From Spodoptera frugiperda (lineage: Eukaryota > Arthropoda > Insecta > Lepidoptera > Noctuidae), in NCBI RefSeq assembly GCF_023101765.2, contig NC_064242.1, positions 4,204,327 through 4,268,326 of the forward strand: a stretch of DNA of 64,000 nt. Direction: 5' to 3'. Position numbers and translations under genes: made by a program. Within the stretch, counting starts at the first letter, position 1; each line of letters starts with the position of its first letter. The notes beneath the pieces are model-generated. The model worked only from the letters and a program-made list of their open reading frames with translations, was not told the origin of the DNA and ran no database searches. Of the stretch, positions 61,601 through 64,000 are shown one piece after another.

Positions 61601-62613
61601 CGAAAGTATGTACCTACTTGGGTACGTGACAAGTTAGTTCATTTCAAACGTACTCATCTATACTTGGCATTTTCTTGTATCGCCTACAATTCTTTGTTCA
61701 CTATTTTTATCCTAAGAAGACCTCCAAAAGTCCTTTTGAATGCCTAGAGAGCTTTAGAATAAGAAACTCAAACCGTTCAGCCTTCGACCCCTTGGATAGG
61801 TATCTACCTATTAAAATATTGCGTAGGAATTTTCAATAACCTATTTTAAAACCTGGCATAAACATTTTAAAGCCTCCGAGAGCATAATAGTATTACGTAT
61901 AGGTCCCTAAGTACGCACTTTTTTAATGTGGCCGATTAAATTTTGGTCGAGTTTTTCTTTTTATTTATTCAGCCTTTGTTTTTTAGGCCTTAAAACCATT
62001 TGATTGTTTTTGTGCGCAATAAAACGACGTCTTACCTAGGTAAGTACATAATAAACGTATCCACACGTGACATTATTATTGATTTTCTATAAGTATCTGC
62101 AGAAAGAAGAAAATAAAACAGCCGCGGGCTTAGTAACGATTTTGTAATGAATGAAAAGTTAAGACCTATACAAAGCCTTTGTAATTACAGTCAACAAGAA
62201 AATTTACTGAGATAAATATATTTAAATAAATATGAAGCTACAAGCAAAAGTAAACCCAATACTTACTTATTAAAAAGTTAACTTACTCGATGAAATTTCA
62301 AGAACCTTAGTACCTACACCTATAAAAGCTACAGAATGTGTACCCTTAAACGTGCCTATTACGTAAATGGTTTTATGAACACATGAATGTTAAATTATTT
62401 CAGCAATTAGTTCAGTTTTAAAGTTAACAGCCTCATTAACATTGAACGTCTGCTTAAAAGTTTTGCGATGCGTGAATGCGGCTCATTTTGTGTGTGGAAA
62501 AAGAAAGTTCCCTTTGTATGACTTACCAATGATTTTTCCGTAGGGTTGACACGGATGCGTGGCTCCGAGTCTTCGTCTTCAGGCGTGCATTCGGCGCCGG
62601 CTGTTTGGCCCAT
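16424..62613 (-). CDS. Monocarboxylate transporter-like protein (SLC16/MCT family), 14 coding exons, 787 aa
   Basis: Predicted plasma-membrane transporter of the SLC16 family, whose members move lactate, pyruvate or related monocarboxylates with protons; the substrate here is not deducible. Coding segments in transcript order: 62613-62527, 46423-46138, 43562-43419, 29751-29504, 28035-27886, 25964-25806, 22947-22796, 21508-21436, 19839-19620, 19045-18867, 18350-18207, 17673-17595, 17241-17010, 16634-16424. Every junction is AG/GT and in phase, and the sum is 787 codons plus TAA. Seen directly: the MCT TM1 signature DGGYGWVV (exon 2), the TM5 signature YYFESRRSLATGIAVCGSG (exon 4), and a C-half with a conserved-looking LVDLLGLDKLTNAFGLL stretch (exon 13). 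The protein is longer than typical vertebrate MCTs (about 430-560 aa) because of a loop of about 275 aa between TM6 and TM7. The gene spans more than 46 kb and hosts all the intronic elements described below. The family call is firm; the exact orthologue is not. Confidence 0.93.
17010..17241 (-). CDS. MCT-like gene, exon 13 (TM10-TM12)
   Basis: Residues about 641-718. GYISLTSIILVDLLGLDKL, TM11 with an LLILFRGAAAMIGSPLAG stretch, and TM12 (FYMAAAFFLASTLTSF), ending APLFR. Acceptor cttttccag|ct; donor ccgcag|GTAAGA. Strongly MCT-like C-half. Confidence 0.94.
17595..17673 (-). CDS. MCT-like gene, exon 12 (TM9-TM10)
   Basis: 79 bp, residues about 615-641: ISVGLTPFCTTYATYVAIAI then AFGIAI. Acceptor gttccag|ata; donor gccatat|GTAAGT in phase 1. 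Confidence 0.9.
17747..17951 (-). mobile_element. Complete 205-bp non-autonomous Helitron
   Basis: Minus strand A|TCTATTATATAAAAAT at 17951 and hairpin ggcgaa-acggag-ttcgcc then gagttt CTAG|T at 17747. It lies in the intron between exons 11 and 12 of the host gene. The sequence matches a repeat style common in Lepidoptera (from memory). Confidence 0.7.
18207..18350 (-). CDS. MCT-like gene, exon 11 (TM8-TM9)
   Basis: Exactly 48 codons, residues 567-614. Begins GVEPSQASFLLSIIGI, then TNTIGRIACGWVADFP (a TNxxGR segment typical of MCT TM8) and LLLNNVCLVIAT. Acceptor tttccag|ggt; donor gctacg|GTAAGT. Confidence 0.93.
18427..18460. repeat. Perfect 15-bp hairpin
   Basis: Stem taaaagcatacgaat with its exact complement around the loop tctt. 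Intron between exons 10 and 11, about 75 bases upstream of the exon 11 acceptor on the minus strand. Confidence 0.6.
18867..19045 (-). CDS. MCT-like gene, exon 10 (TM7)
   Basis: Residues about 507-566. A YDLCPCLSLPD lead with a Cys pair, then a SSMLDVSLLRDPAFMLIG stretch leading into TM7 and PFVYIVDAARLS. Acceptor attttcag|aa; donor cttagt|GTAAGT in phase 0. Confidence 0.92.
19620..19839 (-). CDS. MCT-like gene, exon 9 (loop)
   Basis: Residues about 434-507. Starts GDTESMMYNSKLSVSG. Ser/Arg/Gln-rich with possible phosphorylation motifs (RMVRPMSRKD, RNSVLS). Acceptor tttttccag|ggt; donor gaac|GTAAGT in phase 1. The same frame reads on into the intron to a stop, giving a possible truncated readthrough end. 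Confidence 0.88.
20402..20490. repeat. Lepidopteran interspersed repeat fragment
   Basis: gacaacgcacttgtaatgcc, atgtctatgggcggcg, gcttaccatcaggtgat: a repeat wording very common in Lepidoptera (recognised from memory). In the intron between exons 8 and 9. Confidence 0.5.
21436..21508 (-). CDS. MCT-like gene, exon 8 (loop)
   Basis: 73 bp, residues about 409-433: FKPSLAAIKATSKTSMNSQY then RNAD. Acceptor aatttcag|a; donor gctgat|GTAAGT in phase 0. Together with exon 7 it makes a 225-bp in-frame pair. Rich in Ser/Thr/Lys, likely cytosolic. Confidence 0.8.
22796..22947 (-). CDS. MCT-like gene, exon 7 (loop)
   Basis: Residues about 359-409, 152 bp. Begins GENGNVTVNPQQQLMSRN and ends RKQSTGD plus two bases. 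Acceptor ctgttccag|ggc. The only donor that keeps phase is gacag|GTCCGG, which departs from the GTRAGT consensus. A better-looking GTGATA lies 5 bases further on but would shift the frame into exon 8. Confidence 0.75.
23109..23304. repeat. Tandem pair of 98-bp lepidopteran repeat fragment
   Basis: Two copies, 23109-23206 and 23207-23304, apparently identical, each from gaagatctgacc to caggtg, containing gtaagagtctgacactccctc. The following gatttcattggattattttcc belongs to the same family. Lies about 160 bases upstream of the exon 7 acceptor on the minus strand. Confidence 0.8.
24365..24430. repeat. Lepidopteran interspersed repeat fragment
   Basis: ggtacgttgccggcctttaa ... ccaaccgccggga; resembles a widespread lepidopteran retroposon fragment. 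Isolated scrap in an intron. Confidence 0.35.
25598..25701. repeat. Dispersed lepidopteran repeat fragment, copy 2
   Basis: Same family and orientation as 12446-12526: catacatacataacct, ctgtctcccatgggtatggg, caattgctacgaatcttaca, extending to cttctttcgcttc. In the intron after exon 6. Confidence 0.55.
25806..25964 (-). CDS. MCT-like gene, exon 6 (loop, phase 0-0)
   Basis: Residues about 306-358, 159 bp, phase 0 at both ends. Low-complexity Pro/Val/Thr repeats (VPTVPNMPGVPTVPTLPT) then a charged end (DDGEEKKK). Acceptor ttaccag|gcg; donor aagaag|GTATGT. It is likely disordered, and skippable in frame. Confidence 0.85.
27886..28035 (-). CDS. MCT-like gene, exon 5 (loop, phase 0-0)
   Basis: Residues about 256-305, 150 bp, phase 0 at both ends. 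Begins TSGEKPLLQRMAEEKRL. It is charged and likely cytosolic, with a short helix-forming basic/acidic run then GSYFVVQLPDGTMEKRLK. Acceptor cttacag|aca; donor gatact|GTATGT. It can be skipped without a frame change. Confidence 0.88.
28782..28970. repeat. Lepidopteran repeat, decayed Helitron- or RTE-like tail
   Basis: ggcagaaagtcagctac, gatggtagcgtgatg, agagtagcgcgttcaaacc, caaactcttcagcttt in order, the wording of a common lepidopteran repeat end. No intact termini. Confidence 0.45.
29504..29751 (-). CDS. MCT-like gene, exon 4 (TM4-TM6)
   Basis: Residues about 173-255. Contains LGFGMIYLPSVVAVGYYF (TM4), the MCT TM5 motif YYFESRRSLATGIAVCGSG, and TM6 (ANLLLAGLILNCAVFGALM), ending RPLVYPK. 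Acceptor tttcag|gt; donor cctaag|GTTTGT in phase 0. The 13.7-kb intron upstream of it on the minus strand contains the retroelement array. Confidence 0.93.
29752..33994 (-). other. Intron 3 of the MCT-like gene, part downstream of the array on the minus strand
   Basis: AT-rich and without recognised elements. Small frames on both strands (for example around 31000-31300 and 33000-33650) overlap each other and lack domains. Confidence 0.5.
33995..34012 (+). repeat. (TAA)6 target microsatellite at the left edge of the array
   Basis: Six TAA units immediately before the first 690-bp unit. Further tracts separate every insert: 34702-34710 (x3), 38351-38359 (x3), 39049-39063 (x5), 39754-39765 (x4), and 41246-41254 (x3) at the right edge. 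TAA-repeat targeting is known for Dong of Bombyx mori. Confidence 0.9.
34013..34149 (+). ncRNA. Possible HDV-like self-cleaving ribozyme fold at unit 5' end
   Basis: Pairings in HDV order: P1 gtccg/cggac (34013-34017 with 34059-34063), P2 aaggcag/ttgcctt (34019-34025 with 34143-34149, one G-U), P3 tggg/ccca (34041-34044 with 34055-34058, abutting the P1 3' strand), and P4 9 bp (34074-34082 with 34124-34132). The presumed cut would fall exactly at the unit boundary. P1 is only 5 bp and I could not place the conserved L3 and J4/2 core bases, so this is tentative. Copies B and C keep all these pairs. Confidence 0.3.
34623..34647 (+). other. Conserved 3' hairpin of the unit (TT-GGC-N4-GCC-C core), copy A
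   Basis: Stem tgcgag/ctcgta (one G-U), bulge TT opposite C, inner GGC/GCC, loop ttcg. Same in copy B (38970-38994) and copy C (39675-39699). The layout matches the 3' UTR hairpins of both LINEs although the stem bases differ. Confidence 0.7.
34711..38261 (+). pseudogene. LINE polyprotein (RT + CCHC + RLE), 5'-truncated with one frameshift
   Basis: Reads without stop from 34711 to TGA at 37417-37419, then continues in another frame to TAG at 38259-38261. The frame change lies near 37400-37415, around an A5 and a C4 run, judging from the relative at 39766. RT motifs are intact: A (YIDYQKAFDSV, near 36460), B (GIFQGDALSP, near 36630), C (FMDD, 36772-36783), D (FGIDKCKTF) and E (YKYLGFE). After the frameshift come the finger CRRCHSASETIQHITGAC and the endonuclease RPDIT...IIDIA. 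At 35393-35500 there is a 27-bp tandem repeat encoding (QTSSTTQHN)n. Reverse-transcribes element RNA at a TAA nick in the known family; this copy cannot make the full protein in one frame. Confidence 0.88.
35393..35500 (+). repeat. 27-bp in-frame tandem repeat inside the LINE ORF
   Basis: About four copies of a unit encoding the 9-residue repeat QTSSTTQHN, upstream of the RT. A diverged half-copy precedes it. Period 27 is read directly from the spacing of aaacatcatc. Confidence 0.85.
38281..38343 (+). other. Three-hairpin 3' UTR of the first LINE
   Basis: Hairpin 1 (38281-38303): agcac/gtgct stem, TT opposite C, GGC-tttg-GCC. Hairpin 2 (38313-38325): ccca/tggg. Hairpin 3 (38328-38343): aaaacat-aa-atgtttt. 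The (TAA)3 tract follows after seven bases. Confidence 0.7.
38360..39048 (+). mobile_element. TAA-flanked 689-bp unit, copy B
   Basis: Same boundaries and length as copy A, differing at about six positions by eye. It follows directly the (TAA)3 that ends the first LINE and precedes (TAA)5, with no LINE attached. This isolated full-length copy is the best evidence that the unit inserts by itself. Confidence 0.8.
39064..39753 (+). mobile_element. TAA-flanked 690-bp unit, copy C
   Basis: Starts right after (TAA)5 and ends before (TAA)4. It differs from copy B at about nine positions, including a one-base insertion near 39603. Changes at the 5' end fall in the terminal loop of the P4-like arm and leave the stems intact. 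Confidence 0.8.
39766..41152 (+). pseudogene. LINE C-terminal region (thumb, CCHC finger, restriction-like endonuclease), intact frame
   Basis: About 461 codons without a stop. Begins KYLGYEQAKGLD (RT motif E), then the finger CRKCHIHSETIQHITGAC, then the endonuclease RPDITLQDKINKTTYLIDIA with the PD...D pattern, and a tail with seven prolines (SAAPPPPPPPLPQ-like run) before TAA at 41150-41152. The RT catalytic core is absent. By chance the frame is also open leftward through the TAA tract into unit C (from 39659), making a chimeric open frame. Decay is low, consistent with a fairly recent insertion. Confidence 0.85.
41166..41237 (+). other. 3' UTR hairpins of the second LINE
   Basis: Hairpin 1 (41166-41200): perfect 11-bp stem atgtcctttac/gtaaaggacat, TT opposite C, GGC-gcgc-GCC. 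Hairpin 2 (41207-41220): cggc/gccg. Hairpin 3 (41224-41237): gcaa/ttgc. (TAA)3 follows after eight bases. Confidence 0.7.
41255..43418 (-). other. Intron 3, part next to exon 3
   Basis: Apart from the hairpin pair at 42724-42806 and a GC-richer patch at 42150-42250, nothing recognised. Confidence 0.45.
42724..42806. repeat. Two adjacent perfect hairpins
   Basis: Hairpin 1 (42724-42743): cacttcgg-actg-ccgaagtg. Hairpin 2 (42744-42806): a perfect 20-bp stem (attttaccac... paired with ...gtggtaaaat) around a 23-base loop. They abut with no spacer. Intronic; may be a tiny foldback element. Confidence 0.6.
43419..43562 (-). CDS. MCT-like gene, exon 3 (TM3 and start of TM4)
   Basis: Residues about 125-172. 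Begins GPVVSALCNKFGCRAV, then a hydrophobic TM3 (VAGSFVAAAAFVLSTF) and the start of TM4 (TMMMITYGLIGG). Acceptor ttcgcag|gt; donor gatcggag|GTGAGT. Both junctions split glycine codons in phase with their neighbours. Confidence 0.92.
43563..46137 (-). other. Intron 2 of the MCT-like gene
   Basis: AT-rich, bounded by the donor at 46137 and acceptor at 43563. No element recognised. Confidence 0.5.
46138..46423 (-). CDS. MCT-like gene, exon 2 (TM1-TM2, MCT signature)
   Basis: Residues about 30-125. An acidic lead (DADDDEAYDYG) runs into PPPPDGGYGWVVVFASF, the SLC16 signature at the start of TM1, then an IAYTFGIFLPEL stretch and the start of TM2. The acceptor is tttgttacag|acg; the donor is gctg|GTAAGA in phase 1. 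The frame stays open 15 bases upstream of the acceptor to an ATG at 46436-46438 (MSLLQ), so an unspliced or alternative-promoter form could also start here. Confidence 0.92.
46439..51193 (-). other. Intron 1, exon 2-proximal part
   Basis: No coding signal. A GC-rich patch at 50240-50310 has a CACGTG E-box (gcgcacgtgatc) and could be regulatory. A donor-like ggcgtc|GTGAGT near 48196 follows a GC-richer stretch and might end a non-coding first exon, but no in-frame ATG would follow it. Confidence 0.35.
51194..51211 (-). CDS. Candidate alternative first coding exon 1c of the MCT-like gene (TATA promoter)
   Basis: Minus strand: ATG then six codons (MSAKKR) ending at aagagg|GTGAGT, a strong donor, in phase 0 and compatible with exon 2. 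A TATAAAG box lies at 51313-51307, about 31 bases upstream of an initiator-like TCGGTT (start near 51283), leaving a leader of about 70 bases. The set of TATA box, initiator, ATG and phased donor within 120 bases is hard to get by chance. The exon is too short for ORF finders. Confidence 0.5.
51307..51313 (-). promoter_or_regulatory. TATA box for candidate exon 1c
   Basis: TATAAAG on the minus strand, about 31 bases upstream of TCGGTT and about 100 bases upstream of the MSAKKR start codon. Spacing matches a focused insect core promoter. Confidence 0.4.
51642..52931. mobile_element. 1290-bp palindromic DNA transposon with CACAGTG termini (Transib-like MITE)
   Basis: Two arms of about 578 bases (51642-52219 and 52352-52931), near-perfect reverse complements, around a spacer of about 132 bases. 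Termini are CACAGTG...CACTGTG, flanked on both sides by CATCG (51637-51641 and 52932-52936), a 5-bp target duplication. CACAGTG equals the RAG signal heptamer, and Transib elements have CACWRTG-type ends and 5-bp duplications. The flanks also fit a 3-bp ATC duplication with GCACAGTG ends. No transposase is present. Sits in intron 1 of the host gene. Confidence 0.8.
52937..58992 (-). other. Intron 1, middle part
   Basis: AT-rich. No repeat family or gene recognised between the palindrome and candidate exon 1b. Confidence 0.4.
58993..59040 (-). CDS. Candidate alternative first coding exon 1b of the MCT-like gene
   Basis: In the 16-kb first intron the minus strand has aaaacATGG opening a 16-codon frame (MEMVIVPPPPPPTLEK) that ends exactly at gaaaag|GTAATA. 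This is phase 0, the phase needed to join exon 2 at 46423. About 80-110 bases upstream on the minus strand there is a TATTATG stretch followed, about 31 bases on, by TCAGAC, a plausible though weak TATA/initiator pair. It would swap the 29-residue acidic N-terminus for a 16-residue polyproline one. No expression evidence is available here. Confidence 0.5.
59555..59563 (-). CDS. Possible alternative first coding micro-exon (MTK)
   Basis: Minus strand ATGACCAAG directly followed by GTTAGT, with aaag before the ATG. Phase 0, so it too could join exon 2. It is only nine bases and the donor is ordinary, so chance is a real possibility. Confidence 0.22.
59564..62526 (-). other. Intron 1, exon 1-proximal part
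   Basis: AT-rich with no recognised element. Frames at 60751-61109 are shadows without domains. Confidence 0.4.
62527..62613 (-). CDS. MCT-like gene, coding exon 1 (main start)
   Basis: Codes for 29 residues beginning MGQTAG and ending TEKSL. It is polar and acidic (EDEDSE) and presumably cytosolic. The ATG sits in a strong context (caccATGg), and the exon ends at ttg|GTAAGT in phase 0, matching the phase-0 acceptor of exon 2 at 46423. The upstream bases are GC-rich and look like 5' UTR. A frame open further upstream has no ATG, so I start here. Confidence 0.8.
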
Positions 62614-62720
62614 GGTGACGGTTTCTGGGCGTGTGGTGTGGGCCGAAGCGGGGCCGCGTAGAGCAGCCCGCGCGTCTGTCGCGCGTCCACTGCCGCGCCG
62701 CCTTGGCTCCTCACAATTCA
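62614..62720 (-). other. Probable 5' UTR of exon 1
   Basis: GC-rich stretch directly upstream of the main ATG on the minus strand, in contrast to the AT-rich surroundings. The transcription start cannot be fixed by eye. Confidence 0.5.
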
Positions 62721-64000
62721 CACGTATGGCGGGGAAAACTATCGATGTTAGAAAAAAAGTTAATGGAAATCTTTCGCTGTCACGACATTTTAGTTAGTGT
62801 TTATAGATTGTAAGGAAGTTGTATTTAGGTACTTTGTGCAGTTTGTATACTCATGTAAGTGCTTTAGTACTATACTAATTCTAAACTGGGGTACATAATA
62901 ACATATTATACAACAGTGAGTACCTATTGGTCTTACAAAGAAACTTCTGTAAAATAATACACTTAGAATGAAAATAATACACTTGTAATTATTTTAAGAA
63001 ACTTACTCTTAATGTAAGTTTCTAAAAAGCATATAATTTTCATAACACCATTCTGCCTACACTTTTACATACAACAGTAAGTTAAACTTAACTCTAACCA
63101 AGAATCACCAACCAACAACAACCAAACATGTATAAGCCGTTATCCCTAATTACTGTTTATCGATACCGGCCCATCCCTAGAGGTTGGCGCGGTCGATACA
63201 GCGAGCGCAGGTCCGCAACATACAGCTGGGACCTCTGACAGTTCGAACATGCCAACTTAACCACTTATGTGTTTTAAACGTTTGAAAAAAGAATAGAACA
63301 TGCAGAACTCTTAAAACAGAAAAAAAATGTTTAAAAAAGAAACTGATTATTTAAATTTAAAAAAAATGCTTTTACAGGTAGAGATAGTCTATGGGTATAT
63401 GTAAAGGGTGATTTTCCAGTGGATGGATAAAAGTCATTATGGGAGAACAAACTTCTTCGTACCTACGTAATTTAATCAGCTTCCCCATCAAAACGGCTTG
63501 ACTTTAGAACTTTTAATTGAAGCGACTTAATTAAAACTAAGTCAATAAGTTATTGCATAGTAGGTAAATCTCAGCTTATTGGTTTATTCTTTATTATTGT
63601 TGCTGAGAAAGTGGTTCTCATTCTCGTTTCGACATTTGTAAAAAGTAGTTATTATTTAAAAAAAAATCGAATGACCTATATTTGCAAAAGTTCTTCCAAT
63701 ATTAACAGGCAATGGACTAATATAGTCAATCTAAGAACTGTTAGACCAACGCAGTGTCCCATTCTCTTCGACTGACTGCACAAACTGCAAAATGTATCGC
63801 AAGTCACAAGTTCACTCCCTGCACGGAATAAAATATTAGTATTAGGTATGGATCTTTTGTATGATTTTATTATGTTATAAATGTACAGTACAGTGTATTT
63901 ATTTTCTGAAAAGAAATCCAGTGTGGTAGAAATGCACACTTTCACTAGTTATTTGTTAATTATACGTTTTATGCTAGAAAATTGTTAGAATTTTCTACAA
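62721..64000 (-). other. Presumed promoter and upstream region
   Basis: Contains the TATCGATA site and a GC-richer block at 63165-63250 (ggcgcggtcgatacagcgagcgc), a candidate core promoter. Nothing else recognised. Confidence 0.35.
63158..63165. promoter_or_regulatory. DRE-like palindrome TATCGATA upstream of exon 1
   Basis: Perfect TATCGATA, the DREF-type element of insect promoters, about 550 bases upstream of the main ATG. A related TATCGATG is at 62740-62747. Functional use is inferred. Confidence 0.35.

Noticed and set aside
1..64000. CRISPR arrays, rRNA, tRNA and bacterial-type operons
   Set aside because: The window is eukaryotic nuclear DNA. No regularly spaced repeats, tRNA cloverleaf or rRNA sequence was found by eye, though a tRNA scan could not be run.

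Overview
This window is lepidopteran (moth or butterfly) nuclear DNA. It is AT-rich and intron-rich and carries short repeats typical of Lepidoptera: Helitron ends of the form hairpin + CTAG|T, fragments around 'gtctcccat...ctacgaatcttaca', and a TAA-targeting LINE of the Dong/R4 type. I can support one host gene. It lies on the minus strand and encodes a proton-linked monocarboxylate-transporter-like protein (SLC16/MCT, major facilitator superfamily). I assembled 14 coding exons by hand from splice sites and phase. They run from an ATG at 62611-62613 down to a stop at 16424-16426 and give 787 codons with every junction in phase. The protein has an acidic N-terminus, six membrane segments, a very long central loop (about 275 residues, residues 250-525), six more segments and an acidic tail.

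Layout. 1-16423: downstream flank or 3' UTR, with a MITE-like foldback (3181-3301), a Helitron 3' end (about 5241-5407), a 2.25-kb Helitron with a decayed helicase (6433-8687) and repeat scraps. 16424-29751: C-terminal and loop exons with short introns, one of which holds a complete 205-bp Helitron. 29752-43418: a 13.7-kb intron with an array of five end-to-end TAA-targeted insertions (33995-41254). 43419-46423: transmembrane exons. 46424-62526: a 16-kb first intron with a near-perfect 1.29-kb palindromic transposon (51642-52931) and several candidate alternative first coding exons, all in phase with exon 2. 62527-64000: first coding exon and promoter region.

Most interesting part. The intron array alternates three roughly 99%-identical units of about 690 bp with two 5'-truncated, mutually diverged RLE-type LINE bodies. 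All are in the same orientation and all are separated by (TAA)n. The 3' ends of the two LINEs and of the 690-bp unit share a hairpin whose outer stem covaries completely around a constant core (TT-GGC-N4-GCC-C), followed by a second hairpin of unrelated sequence. The 5' end of the unit can pair in the order P1-P2-P3-P1'-P4-P2', the order used by HDV-like self-cleaving ribozymes. Together this suggests a non-autonomous retroelement (comparable to the 'SIDE' elements described for R2) that keeps a processing ribozyme and a reverse-transcriptase recognition tail and uses the TAA-specific LINE machinery. These structures were found by eye and no folding program was run.
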